From: CAYNRA01 sp046296415
Lineage (GTDB): Bacteria > Bacteroidota > Bacteroidia > Cytophagales > Spirosomataceae
Assembly: GCA_046296415.1 (NCBI GenBank)
Contig: JBKBLN010000002.1
Coordinates: 930,001 to 994,000, forward strand
Reading direction: 5' to 3'
Length of the DNA: 64,000 nt
Position 1 is the stretch's first letter. Every line of letters begins with the position of its first letter. This document shows, piece by piece, positions 26,221-36,344 of this stretch. The notes beneath the pieces were generated by a model, which saw only the letters and a list, made by a program, of their open reading frames with translations, did not search any database and was not told the DNA's origin. A program made the translations under genes and the position numbers.

Positions 26221-27213
26221 ATGGCATTAGGAAGATTACCCATTGAGGCGTATGTACAAGGGATTCTCTCCGAAGATCGAGTGATTTTGGGCCGGGCCAT
26301 TACGCTCGTGGAAAGCCAATTGCCAAGTGATCAAATCCTTCGGGAAGAAGTCATCAGCCAGGTTCTTCCCCACAGCGGGAAGTCCATTCGCATCGGTGTG
26401 ACGGGAGTTCCCGGGGTTGGAAAAAGCAGTTTTATCGAAAAATTAGGACTCTTGTTGGTAGAACAAGGGCACCGTGTCGCCGTTTTGGCAATCGATCCCT
26501 CTAGTCAACTAACCAAAGGTAGTATCTTGGGCGATAAAACGCGTATGGAACAGCTTGCCCATCACCCACGGGCTTTTGTTCGACCTTCCCCAACAGGTGG
26601 AACGCTGGGCGGAGTGGCCCAACGCACCCGAGAAACAATGTTTTTATGTGAAGCCGCCGGGTTTGATGTCATCTTGATCGAAACAGTAGGAGTAGGTCAA
26701 TCCGAGACCACCGTTCGGGATATGGTGGACTTCTTTTTGCTTTTAATGCTTCCCCACGCGGGAGATGAGCTCCAAGGAATCAAAAAAGGTATCATGGAAA
26801 TGGCAGATGGACTGGTCATTCATAAAGCAGATCCTTCGTTGGCCCATTTGGTACAGCAAGCCTACCAAGACTACCAAAATGCGCTCCACCTTTTTCCCCG
26901 CAGAGAAAATGATTGGACCACCCCTGTCATTCCGTGTTCTTCTCTTGAAAATACAGGACATGATGTCGTTTGGAGAGCCATCCTGGCCTATGAACAACAA
27001 ACCAAAACCTCCGGATGGTGGGAAAAAAATCGACAAACTCAGAAAAAAATCTGGGTTCACCACATATTACACGAATTTCTAATTCAACAATTTTTACAAC
27101 AACCTGGGATGTCTGACCGCCTCGCTCAAGCCGAGGCCGATGTATTGGCGGATCGACTTACGGCTCCTCAAGCCATTCGGCAATTATTCCCTCCTACCCC
27201 AACAAATCCATAA
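26221..27213 (+). CDS. meaB: MeaB/ArgK-type G-protein chaperone
   Basis: 330 residues of the MeaB family, GTPases that load and protect adenosylcobalamin mutases such as methylmalonyl-CoA mutase. Seen: P-loop GVPGVGKS (62-69), AIDPSSQLTKGSILGDKTRM, RPSPTGGTLGGVAQRT, and ETVGVGQSE. The guanine-specificity motif, normally NKAD, reads HKAD in DGLVIHKADPSL, an unusual change. No mutase gene is in the window. A weak -7-like element (CACCTTTG, about 26196-26203) lies upstream. It ends 3 bases before the RND-family gene. Confidence 0.9.
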   Translation: MALGRLPIEAYVQGILSEDRVILGRAITLVESQLPSDQILREEVISQVLPHSGKSIRIGVTGVPGVGKSSFIEKLGLLLVEQGHRVAVLAIDPSSQLTKGSILGDKTRMEQLAHHPRAFVRPSPTGGTLGGVAQRTRETMFLCEAAGFDVILIETVGVGQSETTVRDMVDFFLLLMLPHAGDELQGIKKGIMEMADGLVIHKADPSLAHLVQQAYQDYQNALHLFPRRENDWTTPVIPCSSLENTGHDVVWRAILAYEQQTKTSGWWEKNRQTQKKIWVHHILHEFLIQQFLQQPGMSDRLAQAEADVLADRLTAPQAIRQLFPPTPTNP

Positions 27214-27216
27214 GTT

Positions 27217-29568
27217 ATGTTTTGGAAAAAGATTGCTCACTTCATTTTATCAAATCGATTACTTCTACTGTTTCTAGTAGCTGCCTCCACTACGTTCATG
27301 GGAATGCAAGCCATTAAGCTTGAGTTATCCTATGAGTTAGCCCGAATTCTTCCTCAAACCGACCCAAGCTACCAACGGTACGAGCAGTTCAAAAAGGTAT
27401 ATGGAGAAGATGGAAATGTCATGGTAATTGCCGTCGAGGACTCCGCCATGTATACTTTGGAGCGTTTCAAAGCGTGGTCAAAACTTGCCCAAGACATTAA
27501 ACAGGTGGAGGGAATTAAAAATGTTTTGGCCAATGCGACAATAGCCGAAATCTCAAAGAACGAAGAAAAAAAATCATTTCAGTTTAAACCTGTTGTTTCG
27601 AGTGAGCCAACAACTCAAGCCGATGTCGACAGCATTCAGAAAAAAATTGAAAATCTACCCTTTTATAAAGGTCTTTTGTATAGTGAAACAAGCCATGCTC
27701 ACTTAATGGCCATTACCTTTGACCAAAAGCAATTAAACAGCAAAGGAAGAATTACGACCACCCGTGAGATCGAAGCACTCGCCAATGCCTATGGTGAAAG
27801 CCAGAAAATAAAAATGCATTATTCCGGGATGCCTTACATTCGAACCAACTTTATGTCAAAGGTATCGGTGGAGCTAGCCCTTTTCATGGCCTTGGCTTTT
27901 GGGGTAACCACTCTTATTCTGTATCTGTTCTTCCGGTCTTTCCGGATTGTTTTCTTTGCCATTTTGATCATCGCCATTTCGGTCATTTGGTGTGTCGGTT
28001 TAATTCAATTGTTCGGCTATAAAATCACCATTTTAACTGGATTGATTCCGCCCTTGATTATTGTCATCGGAATTCCTAATTCCATTTTTCTGATCAACCG
28101 ATACCAAGAGGAGTATTTAAAATCGGGTGACCAACGGAATGCCGTCGCTACCTCCATTGAAAAAATTGGCAAATCTACCTTCATCGCGAATCTGACCACG
28201 TTTATTGGATTTTTCGTTTTCTACTTCACTGGAAGTGTTCTTTTGATGGAATTCGGATTGGTCGCTTCTCTGTGTGTCATGACTACCTGGGCACTTTCTT
28301 TGATCTTGATACCCACCATTTTCTCGTATCTGGCACCACCCAGCGAAAAACACGTGCAACATTTATCCAATGACCGCGTATCAGGCATTTTGGAATGGAT
28401 CATTCAAGTGGTGATGGGCCACCGGACCAAACTGTACTGGTTTGTTTCTGCCTTAGTATTTTTATCGGTGTTGGCAATGTCTCGAATCACAGCGGTGGGG
28501 TATGTCGTGGATGATCTACCCGAGGAAGATCCGATTTTCGCTGATCTTAAGTTCATTGAAAAGCATTTCAAAGGCGTAGTTCCTTTTGAGGTCGACATCA
28601 ATACCAAAACACCAAATGGTGTTTTAGATCCGCGGATATTGAATAAAATCAAAGTCATGCAAAATCAATTTGCTGCCTATGATGAATTCACCAATCCCTT
28701 ATCCATTGTCGAAGGGTTGAAGTTTATTTACCAAGGATACCGGGGTGGAGATTCCAAATATTACGTTTTACCGGGGGCTTTAGAATTGCAAAAATTAAAT
28801 GAATACGCGGGAAATGCCAATCAAAGCACCCAGCAATTGGCCTCTTTCATGGATTCTACCCGGAGCCAAACTCGTGTTAGTTATCAAATTGGGGATGTAG
28901 GTTCTAAACGCCTTGGAATTTTAGCAGATGAACTTCAGGCTAAAATTGACACCTTGTTTAATTACGATCGCGAGACGGAATCTTGGCTTCCAGAGGAGGA
29001 GCGAGTGGATGCACAAGTCACGGGCAATGGTGTCGTCTTTACTCGAGGTAATGCGTATTTACTTGATAACTTGGTTGAGAGTACGGGCCTGGCCATTTTA
29101 CTGGTATGCTTGGTAATGGCCACTCAGTTTTTAAATGCCCGGACGGTCCTCATCTCGGCAATTCCGAGTATGATTCCGTTAATCATCACTGCGGGAATCA
29201 TGGGTATCGCACAGATTCCTTTGAAACCTTCCACCACATTGATATTCTCCATCGCATTTGGAATAGCCTCTGACGGTACCATTTATTTTTTAACAAAATA
29301 CAAAGATGAGATCAAGATGGGCCGCACCCTAGTGGAGGCCGTCCAAAATACCATTCGGCAAACGGGTGTAAGTATGGTGTATACGGCTATCATTCTGTTT
29401 TTTGGTTTTGGAATATTTGTTGCCTCAGGTTTTAAGGGAACCGTTTTCCTTGGACTACTTGTTTCGGTTACGTTATTGATTGGTATGATTTCCAACTTAA
29501 TGGTCTTGCCTGCTTTTTTACTTACCTTGGATAAACGTCAACAAAGAAAAAAAGAGAAAAATGGCTGA
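27217..29568 (+). CDS. RND/MMPL superfamily membrane transporter
   Basis: 783 residues with about 12 membrane helices in two sets of six: one helix near the N-terminus, a periplasmic domain (about 40-215), five helices (about 220-375), one helix (about 405-425), a second periplasmic domain, and a last cluster from about 630. This is the half-duplicated layout of the RND superfamily without TolC-type partners nearby. Family-like blocks are GIPNSIFLINRYQEEYLKSG and FGIASDGTIYFLTKYKDEI, each in helix 4-5 regions. Such proteins (MMPL, hopanoid or lipid exporters) often move hydrophobic compounds. Substrate not identifiable. It sits between meaB (3-base gap) and miaE (8-base overlap). Confidence 0.85.
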   Translation: MFWKKIAHFILSNRLLLLFLVAASTTFMGMQAIKLELSYELARILPQTDPSYQRYEQFKKVYGEDGNVMVIAVEDSAMYTLERFKAWSKLAQDIKQVEGIKNVLANATIAEISKNEEKKSFQFKPVVSSEPTTQADVDSIQKKIENLPFYKGLLYSETSHAHLMAITFDQKQLNSKGRITTTREIEALANAYGESQKIKMHYSGMPYIRTNFMSKVSVELALFMALAFGVTTLILYLFFRSFRIVFFAILIIAISVIWCVGLIQLFGYKITILTGLIPPLIIVIGIPNSIFLINRYQEEYLKSGDQRNAVATSIEKIGKSTFIANLTTFIGFFVFYFTGSVLLMEFGLVASLCVMTTWALSLILIPTIFSYLAPPSEKHVQHLSNDRVSGILEWIIQVVMGHRTKLYWFVSALVFLSVLAMSRITAVGYVVDDLPEEDPIFADLKFIEKHFKGVVPFEVDINTKTPNGVLDPRILNKIKVMQNQFAAYDEFTNPLSIVEGLKFIYQGYRGGDSKYYVLPGALELQKLNEYAGNANQSTQQLASFMDSTRSQTRVSYQIGDVGSKRLGILADELQAKIDTLFNYDRETESWLPEEERVDAQVTGNGVVFTRGNAYLLDNLVESTGLAILLVCLVMATQFLNARTVLISAIPSMIPLIITAGIMGIAQIPLKPSTTLIFSIAFGIASDGTIYFLTKYKDEIKMGRTLVEAVQNTIRQTGVSMVYTAIILFFGFGIFVASGFKGTVFLGLLVSVTLLIGMISNLMVLPAFLLTLDKRQQRKKEKNG

Positions 29569-30160
29569 ACAAGTCACCACCCTAGGCCTTCGGCTTCCGT
29601 CTGATCCACGATGGGTCAATATTGCTGAGATGAATTTAGCCGAGATTTTAATTGATCATGCTTTTTGTGAACAAAAAGCAGCGTCTTCGTGCATTGCGCT
29701 AATTGTCAAGTATCCCGAGAAGACTCGTCTGGTGGAGGTCATGACCCCCGTCGTGACAGAAGAATGGGGTCATTTTCAGCGAGTTTTAAAAGAAATGAAG
29801 AAACGCGGGATTTCGCTAGGTCCCAAACGCCGGGACGATTATGTTGCCGCACTCCAAAAGTGCATCAAAAAAGGGGGATCGATCGATGATCAATTGATGG
29901 AAGATGTCCTTTTTTGCGCCATGATCGAGGCCCGGAGTGCCGAGCGATTTAAACTTCTCTCAGAACAAATTGCCGACGAATCCTTAAAGAAGTTTTATCA
30001 CGAGCTTATGATTTCGGAGGCCGGACATTACCGAAATTTCATTGAGCTTGCCGAAGAATACCAACCCAAAGAAAAAGTTCGAAAACGGTGGGAAGAACTA
30101 CTTTTGCAGGAGGCGGAAATCATGCAAAATCTAGAGGTTAGATCCGATCGGTTTCATTGA
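29561..30160 (+). CDS. miaE: tRNA-(ms2io6A37) hydroxylase MiaE
   Basis: 199 residues, a ferritin-like diiron monooxygenase that hydroxylates the isopentenyl group of ms2i6A at tRNA position 37. Diiron ligand motifs are visible: ILIDHAFCEQKAA, TEEWGHFQRV, MIEARSAERF and SEAGHYRNF. The start ATG at 29561 lies within the last codons of the upstream transporter gene, so they are translationally coupled. Its stop codon lies in the loop of the terminator hairpin. Confidence 0.94.
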   Translation: MAEQVTTLGLRLPSDPRWVNIAEMNLAEILIDHAFCEQKAASSCIALIVKYPEKTRLVEVMTPVVTEEWGHFQRVLKEMKKRGISLGPKRRDDYVAALQKCIKKGGSIDDQLMEDVLFCAMIEARSAERFKLLSEQIADESLKKFYHELMISEAGHYRNFIELAEEYQPKEKVRKRWEELLLQEAEIMQNLEVRSDRFH

Positions 30161-30182
30161 CAACCGATCGGATTTTGCTTTT
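30142..30182 (+). terminator. Terminator hairpin overlapping the miaE stop codon
   Basis: A perfect 12-bp stem, ATCCGATCGGTT (30142-30153) with AACCGATCGGAT (30162-30173), 8-base loop containing the miaE TGA, then T-rich sequence. It lies between convergent genes. Confidence 0.8.
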
Positions 30183-32834
30183 TTACTTTGTCTTACGATT
30201 TCGATACGTACTGACTTGTGCGATCAAATCGGCCACAAGTCCTGTCCAACCCGTTTGGTGAGATGCTCCGAGCCCGGTACCATTGTCACCATGGAAATAT
30301 TCATAGAATAGATAATAAGGCGCAAAGTTGGGGTCTTTTTCAAGTTCGTTATTGCCGACCATAGCCGGCCGGACGCCTTGATCATTCGGCAGAAACACCG
30401 AAATCAAGCGTTCTGAAATTTGCATAGCTGCTTCTTGGATCGAAACAATTTGACCGGAATTGGTCGGATATTCAATTTCGTAATCATCACCATAATATTG
30501 ATAGAACTTCAATAGGGAATCGATGATTAGGTAATTCAGCGGAAACCATACAGGGCCTCTCCAATTGGAATTTCCACCCATTATCGACAAATCTGACTCG
30601 CCTGGGGTATAAACGACCGCCAAGTTCTCTCCATGTAAATTAAATGTGTAGGGATGATCCTTGTGATACTTGGAAAGCGACCTGATACCAAAGTCCGATA
30701 GGAATTCCATTTCATCAAACATTCGCTTCAAAACCATTTTCATGCGGTGTCCACGCAACAGAGCGAGCAAATGAGTTGATCCCTTACCGGGTTCATCCCA
30801 ACGTGAAATGAGTTCCGCCAAGTCGGGGCGATTTTTCAATACCCATTCCAATCTTCGCTTAAAATCGGGTAGTTTTGAAAGGATCTCATCGTCCAATACC
30901 TCCACAGCACATAAGGGGATAAGCCCTACTAAAGACCGAATTTTCATCAGCAAAGCATCTCCATACGGTCCAGAAATTTTATCATAATAGAACTGGTCTG
31001 TTTCATCCCATAAACCTGATCGACCATCCTCACTGAATTTGTTGATGGCCGCAGCAATGTGCAGAAAATGTTCAAAGAATTTGGAAGCCATATCCTGATA
31101 CACCGGACGTTCCAATGAAATTTCACATGCGATCCGAAGCATGTTTAAAGTATAGATCGCCATCCAGCCGGTGGCATCGGCTTGTTGCAATTTGATACCT
31201 GGAATTTGGGCATTGCGGTCGAATACTCCAATATTATCCAAACCTAAAAAACCACCCCCAAAAAGTCCATTTCCGTCTTCGTCTTTTTGATTCACCCACC
31301 AGGTAAAATTCAACGTAAGTTTATGAAAAATACGCTCCAGAAATGCGATATCCCCTTTTCCATTCTGCTCTTTATCAATCTCATACACTTTCCATGTGGC
31401 CCAAGCATGAACGGGTGGATTGACATCTGAGAAATTCCATTCATAGGCTGGAATCTGGCCATTGGGGTGCATATAATATTCACGAAGCACCACCGCAAGC
31501 TGCCTTTTGGCAAAATCAGGGTCAATGCGCGCTAAAGTGGAGGTGTGGAAGGCTAAATCCCAAGCAGCAAACCAAGGATATTCCCATTTATCGGGCATTG
31601 ATAGGATGTTCGCCATGTAGGCATGGCGCCAAGGAGCATTTCGTTGAAAATTCCTTCCTCTAAACTCAAATGGCATTTTAGGATCACCTTTCATCCATTG
31701 GTCGATGTTGTAATAATAGAATTGCTTACACCACATCATACCGGCAAAGGCTTGGCGTTGAATTTCCCGAAGCGTAGGGTCCTCGACATCCTGTTGAATA
31801 TCCGCATAAAAGTCATCAGCCTCTTTTTTACGAAGCTCAAAATAGGAGTCAAATTCCGCAAATGGTTCAATCAAACTCGTATTTTGGGAAAAACGAAGCC
31901 GAACCGTCACCGACTCACCACCCGGAATGATTCGACTGTATTGAGCGGATGCTTTTGTCCCAATTCGATTGGGATTGACGAACGATCGGTCATTTGTTAA
32001 AACATAGTTGTTGATTCCATCTTTAACATAGGGGGTTTCATTTTTCCGACCAAAAACACGCTCTAAATTGGTTTCATTTTCGCAGAAAAGCAGTTCGTCT
32101 GCCCCTTCACAATACAACTTCATTCGCCCGAAAAGTCGATGATACAATTCGACTTGAGACTTGGCGATACCGGTCAGGATAGGCTTTTGCTCAAAATCCT
32201 CATACCCCCATGTCCAGGTGTTTCGAAACCAAAGTGTTGGCAAGATCGTCAAAGGTGCAGGAGCATCCCCTCGGTTGTGTGCAGTGATTTGGATCAGCAG
32301 ATCATTTTCATCTACTTTGGCATATTCAATGAAGATATCAAAATATCGATGATCTTTTAGAATTCCGGTATCGATCAACTCAAACTCTGGATCTTTCCGG
32401 GATCTACGACGCGTTTCCTCGAGAATCTCAGTATACGGAAATGCTTGCTGAGGATATTTATAAAGCATTTTCATGTACGAATGTGTGGGCGTACTATCCA
32501 GATAATAGTACAACTCTTTCACATCCTCCCCGTGATTCCCCTCGGAACCCGTCACACCAAAAAGGCGCTCTTTGAGAATAGAATCCTGGTGATTCCAAAA
32601 AGCGAGTGCGAAACAGATGTGCTGTTTATTGTCTGAGATGCCCCCGATTCCGTCCTCCCCCCAACGATAAGCCCTGGACCGAGCCATATCATGCGGAAGG
32701 TAATCCCATGTGTTGCTGTAAACACTGTAGTCTTCGCGTACGGTTCCCCATTGTCTTTCAGACAAGTAGGGCCCCCATTTTTTCCAACCTTTGTTATCAG
32801 ATCGTTCCCTGAGCCGTTTTCGTTCTGGATTCAT
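30183..32834 (-). CDS. GH63-like (MGH1-type) glucosidase
   Basis: 883 residues, cytoplasmic by lack of a signal peptide. The protein matches the large bacterial family related to GH63 processing alpha-glucosidases: N-terminal ERKRLRERSDNKGWKKWGPY and SERQWGTVREDYS, a beta-sandwich region to about 330, and an (alpha/alpha)6 barrel with WFAAWDLAFHTSTLARIDP, DGNGLFGGGFLGLDNIGVFD and NWRGPVWFPLNYLI. The acid in the WDLAFH region is a likely catalytic residue by analogy with the family. Natural substrates are alpha-glucosides of unknown type. It is alone on its strand between miaE and birA. Confidence 0.87.
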   Translation of the reverse strand: MNPERKRLRERSDNKGWKKWGPYLSERQWGTVREDYSVYSNTWDYLPHDMARSRAYRWGEDGIGGISDNKQHICFALAFWNHQDSILKERLFGVTGSEGNHGEDVKELYYYLDSTPTHSYMKMLYKYPQQAFPYTEILEETRRRSRKDPEFELIDTGILKDHRYFDIFIEYAKVDENDLLIQITAHNRGDAPAPLTILPTLWFRNTWTWGYEDFEQKPILTGIAKSQVELYHRLFGRMKLYCEGADELLFCENETNLERVFGRKNETPYVKDGINNYVLTNDRSFVNPNRIGTKASAQYSRIIPGGESVTVRLRFSQNTSLIEPFAEFDSYFELRKKEADDFYADIQQDVEDPTLREIQRQAFAGMMWCKQFYYYNIDQWMKGDPKMPFEFRGRNFQRNAPWRHAYMANILSMPDKWEYPWFAAWDLAFHTSTLARIDPDFAKRQLAVVLREYYMHPNGQIPAYEWNFSDVNPPVHAWATWKVYEIDKEQNGKGDIAFLERIFHKLTLNFTWWVNQKDEDGNGLFGGGFLGLDNIGVFDRNAQIPGIKLQQADATGWMAIYTLNMLRIACEISLERPVYQDMASKFFEHFLHIAAAINKFSEDGRSGLWDETDQFYYDKISGPYGDALLMKIRSLVGLIPLCAVEVLDDEILSKLPDFKRRLEWVLKNRPDLAELISRWDEPGKGSTHLLALLRGHRMKMVLKRMFDEMEFLSDFGIRSLSKYHKDHPYTFNLHGENLAVVYTPGESDLSIMGGNSNWRGPVWFPLNYLIIDSLLKFYQYYGDDYEIEYPTNSGQIVSIQEAAMQISERLISVFLPNDQGVRPAMVGNNELEKDPNFAPYYLFYEYFHGDNGTGLGASHQTGWTGLVADLIAQVSTYRNRKTK

Positions 32835-32905
32835 GTGTTGTAATTATATCCCAAAAGGGTGTTTTTTTCATCAATAGGTTTTGTAAATCTATAAAAATCA
32901 GGTGG

Positions 32906-33676
32906 TCAATCCCAACAAAATTCGATTTCCTTTACATCGAAAAGGAGTTCCTTTCCGGCTTCGGTTAACAGGCGTAACCGGCCCCAATCGTCCAGGCCTT
33001 GAATCTGGGCTATCAATTCCTCATTTCCAATTCGAAAACGTCGCCACTGTCTGTATCCAAGGAGGTTTTCAAAATAAATTTCATACAAAGAAGACCGGAG
33101 GTCTGGGTTCTGAACCAACCGATAGGCCCAATCCAACGACTCCAACAAGGTTGGCAGTAATTTTTCTAAATCCCAATTTTGATCTGTTTCCAATGCCAAC
33201 GAAGTAGCTCTTGGTGCCTGTTCCCAATGAGTTTGATTAACATTTAGTCCAATTCCAACGATGCAGGAAGAACAATGATTACCAACCCAACTGGGTTCTA
33301 GTAACATACCTCCTACTTTTTTTTGGTTGATGTAAATATCATTGGGCCATTTTATTTGGGTAGACCGAACCCCAACTGCACGCAATGCTTGGAGGACGCC
33401 TACTGACATGGCCACCGTCAGATCAAAAATTCGCTGAGGAAGTAACCAAGCAGGGTAAAGAATCACAGAAAAGGTCAAATTCGCATGAGGCTCGATTTCC
33501 CATGAATTTCCTCGTAGTCCTTTTCCAGCCGTTTGTACCCCCGTAATGACCACTGTTCCCTCTAATGGGTCATTTTGTTGAATTAATTCTTTGGCGACAT
33601 CGTTAGTAGAATGACAAGTTGGCAGGTAAATGAGGTTTTTACCAACTATGGAAGAATTGGGCTGAATTTTGTACAA
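32906..33676 (-). CDS. birA: Biotin-[acetyl-CoA-carboxylase] ligase
   Basis: 256 residues. Makes biotinyl-AMP and attaches biotin to carboxylase carrier proteins. Seen are the ATP/biotin loop TAGKGLRGNSWE (equivalent of the GRGRxG loop), the catalytic strand IKWPNDIYINQKKVGGMLLE, and VGIGLNVNQ. There is no N-terminal helix-turn-helix, so this is a class I enzyme that does not itself repress biotin genes. It is divergent from rsfS with a 90-base gap. Confidence 0.95.
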   Translation of the reverse strand: MYKIQPNSSIVGKNLIYLPTCHSTNDVAKELIQQNDPLEGTVVITGVQTAGKGLRGNSWEIEPHANLTFSVILYPAWLLPQRIFDLTVAMSVGVLQALRAVGVRSTQIKWPNDIYINQKKVGGMLLEPSWVGNHCSSCIVGIGLNVNQTHWEQAPRATSLALETDQNWDLEKLLPTLLESLDWAYRLVQNPDLRSSLYEIYFENLLGYRQWRRFRIGNEELIAQIQGLDDWGRLRLLTEAGKELLFDVKEIEFCWD

Positions 33677-33766
33677 TTTTTATTAAATTAGCATTTCAGA
33701 TTTCCATCCAACCTAGGTACTTTAACCGATTGGAAACTGACAAAATTAACGTATTACAAGAATTGA

Positions 33767-34162
33767 ATGAAGAAAAACAAAGAACTTTCCAGTGAAGCCT
33801 TGGCCGAACTTATTGCGGACGGGATGTTGGAAAAAAAAGGCTTTGATGTACAAATTTTGGATCTACGAAAAATCCACAAAGCCATTACCGATTTTTTTGT
33901 GATTTGCTCCGGAAATTCCGACACGCAAATTGATGCTATTGCCCAATCCGTTGACGAGGTAGTTTATAAAAATACCCAACAGAATCCTTGGCACAAAGAA
34001 GGTCAGCAGAACAAAGAATGGATTTTATTGGACTACGTGGATGTAGTCGTTCATATCTTCAAGAAGGACCGTCGCGAGTTCTATGATATCGAGTCGTTGT
34101 GGGGAGATGCCGTTGTCCGGCACGTTGAGGAGGGTGATACACTCTCGACCTTAAAACAATAA
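33767..34162 (+). CDS. rsfS: Ribosome silencing factor RsfS
   Basis: 131 residues of the RsfS/Iojap family, which binds ribosomal protein L14 and blocks subunit joining when nutrients are short. Typical motifs: KGFDVQILDLRKIHKAITDFFVICSG, WHKEGQQNKEWILLDYVDVVVHIF and FYDIESLWGDA. It starts divergent from birA and is followed 61 bases later by ftsH, the same order as in many Bacteroidota genomes. Confidence 0.96.
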   Translation: MKKNKELSSEALAELIADGMLEKKGFDVQILDLRKIHKAITDFFVICSGNSDTQIDAIAQSVDEVVYKNTQQNPWHKEGQQNKEWILLDYVDVVVHIFKKDRREFYDIESLWGDAVVRHVEEGDTLSTLKQ

Positions 34163-34223
34163 AAAATACAGCTTGTTACTGCTGCAACGCAAAGCTTAAA
34201 AAATTGTAATTTATCACACAAAC

Positions 34224-36284
34224 ATGGCTGAAAACAATCAGAATTTTCCACCTAGGCCTAAAGGTAAGCCCTCTCCTGGGGGAAATGGAATACAAGGCTG
34301 GGTGGTAGCCGCCCTGATCATCTCGATCATCGGATTTTTGCTATACAATCGGTCCAACCCGCTATCTCCGGTTAAATACAAACAACTGGAGGCGATGGTG
34401 ATGGCTCAAGACGTAAAAGGGATTGACGTGGTGCAAGGACTGAACACTGTCGAAATCACCTTGACCAAAGAAGCCCTTCAGAAGGAAGAATACAAGCGCT
34501 TGCTTGGCAACAATCGATACAAGCAAGCCCCTCATTTGTCTTTGAATGTTGTTTCTTCTGATTCGTTCATGAATCAATTTAATGCATTCTTAGACAAGAC
34601 AGATTTACCGGCCAATTACAAGTCTCAACTGTATCCTAACACGGTTACACGAGAAGATTTCTTGGGGTCTATCGTACAATGGCTTCCGATTTTATTCTTC
34701 ATAGGCTTAATGTACTTCTTCATGACCCGCATGGGTGGTGGAGGTGGTCCTGGTGGAGCCATTTTTAATATCGGAAAATCCAAAGCTGCGTTGTTTGATG
34801 CCGATAGCCGAGTAAAGGTAACTTTCAAAGACGTAGCCGGACTTGATGAAGCCAAAGAAGAGTTGGAAGAAATCATTGAGTTCTTGAAGAAACCAAAAAA
34901 ATACACCGACCTAGGGGGTAAAATTCCTAAAGGTGCACTCCTAGTTGGGCCTCCAGGTACAGGAAAGACCCTCATGGCCAAAGCTGTTGCCGGGGAAGCG
35001 GGAGTTCCTTTCTTCTCTCTATCAGGCTCCGACTTTGTGGAAATGTTTGTGGGTGTTGGAGCCGCTCGGGTTCGGGATTTGTTCAAACAAGCCAAAGAAA
35101 AAGCACCTTGTATTATCTTCATTGATGAAATAGACGCCGTAGGACGCTCTCGTGGACGAGGTGCCATGCCGGGTGGAAACGACGAACGTGAAAATACATT
35201 GAACTCCCTCTTGGTTGAAATGGATGGATTTGGTTCCGAAAGCGGTATCATCATTTTGGCCGCAACCAACCGGCCGGATGTCCTCGACTCTGCGTTGTTA
35301 CGTCCTGGCCGATTCGATCGCCAAATTTCTGTCGATGCGCCAGACATTATTGGCCGTGAAGCGATCTTCAAAGTCCATATGCGGAATTTGAAGCTAGCTC
35401 CTGATGTTGACGCTAAGAAATTAGCGGCTCAAACACCTGGATTTGCCGGAGCCGAGATCGCCAACGTCTGTAATGAAGCAGCATTGCTTGCAGCCCGACG
35501 GAATAAAACAGCCGTTGAAACAAAGGATTTCCAAGATGCTATCGACCGTGAAATTGGTGGACTTGAGAAGAAAAATAAACTCATTTCACCAGAGGAAAAA
35601 GAAATAGTTGCGTTCCATGAGGCTGGTCATGCCATTACTGGCTGGTTTTTGGAACATGCCAATCCGCTTGTCAAGGTTTCCATTGTACCAAGAGGTGTTG
35701 CCGCACTTGGATACGCCCAGTATTTGCCTCGTGAACAGTACTTGTACCGCACCGAGCAACTGATGGACGAAATGTGTATGGCGCTAGGTGGACGAGCAGC
35801 AGAGGATGTGGTATTTGGCAAAATTTCGACCGGTGCTTTGAGTGACTTAGAAAAAATCACCAAAATGGCTTACAGCATGGTGACCATGTACGGTCTGAAT
35901 GATCGAATCGGAAATATTTCATTTTATGATTCCAAAGGCCAAGGCGAGTATTCATTTACCAAACCTTACTCTGAGGACACTGCCCGTGCAATTGATGAGG
36001 AAGTGAAGAAAATCATCAACGAGGCCTATCAACGGACTAAAGCCCTTTTGACAGAAAAACGTGAATTACTCGATAAATTGGCCTATGAGCTTTTGAAACG
36101 CGAAATTCTGTTCCAACACGACTTAGTCGAGTTAATTGGGGATCGACCTTTTGAAAAGCCCACCGAATATCAAGCATTTCTGGATGCTACCAAACCAGAG
36201 GAGGTTGTATCCGCGCCTGTAGAACAACCCTCCGTAGAATCCACTCCGGACGATCAACAAAACGAGGATACTCTGAAATCGTAA
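34224..36284 (+). CDS. ftsH: ATP-dependent zinc metalloprotease FtsH
   Basis: 686 residues. Membrane-anchored AAA protease that degrades membrane and regulatory proteins. One helix at about 25-42, a periplasmic domain, a second helix (about 152-168), then the glycine-rich GGGGGPGG linker, Walker A GPPGTGKT (242-249), Walker B CIIFIDEIDAVG, second region of homology, and the zinc-binding HEAGH in the C-terminal protease domain. The extreme C-terminus is acidic and rich in Pro, Glu and Ser. It is followed by a bidirectional hairpin. Confidence 0.98.
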   Translation: MAENNQNFPPRPKGKPSPGGNGIQGWVVAALIISIIGFLLYNRSNPLSPVKYKQLEAMVMAQDVKGIDVVQGLNTVEITLTKEALQKEEYKRLLGNNRYKQAPHLSLNVVSSDSFMNQFNAFLDKTDLPANYKSQLYPNTVTREDFLGSIVQWLPILFFIGLMYFFMTRMGGGGGPGGAIFNIGKSKAALFDADSRVKVTFKDVAGLDEAKEELEEIIEFLKKPKKYTDLGGKIPKGALLVGPPGTGKTLMAKAVAGEAGVPFFSLSGSDFVEMFVGVGAARVRDLFKQAKEKAPCIIFIDEIDAVGRSRGRGAMPGGNDERENTLNSLLVEMDGFGSESGIIILAATNRPDVLDSALLRPGRFDRQISVDAPDIIGREAIFKVHMRNLKLAPDVDAKKLAAQTPGFAGAEIANVCNEAALLAARRNKTAVETKDFQDAIDREIGGLEKKNKLISPEEKEIVAFHEAGHAITGWFLEHANPLVKVSIVPRGVAALGYAQYLPREQYLYRTEQLMDEMCMALGGRAAEDVVFGKISTGALSDLEKITKMAYSMVTMYGLNDRIGNISFYDSKGQGEYSFTKPYSEDTARAIDEEVKKIINEAYQRTKALLTEKRELLDKLAYELLKREILFQHDLVELIGDRPFEKPTEYQAFLDATKPEEVVSAPVEQPSVESTPDDQQNEDTLKS

Positions 36285-36302
36285 GTGTTCGCCCCACTAA
36301 AG

Positions 36303-36344
36303 AACCGCAGAATCGAAGCACATCGATGTCTGCGGTTTTTTTAT
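36303..36344 (+). terminator. Terminator between ftsH and the DUF2200 gene
   Basis: AACCGCAGA (36303-36311) pairs with TCTGCGGTT (36329-36337), with an inner CGA/TCG pair, followed by seven T's. It serves ftsH and perhaps also the convergent gene. Confidence 0.85.

Noticed and set aside
34625..35371. 248-codon minus-strand ORF inside ftsH
   Set aside because: Shadow of a strongly conserved gene; composition is rich in Ser and Pro with no recognisable domain.
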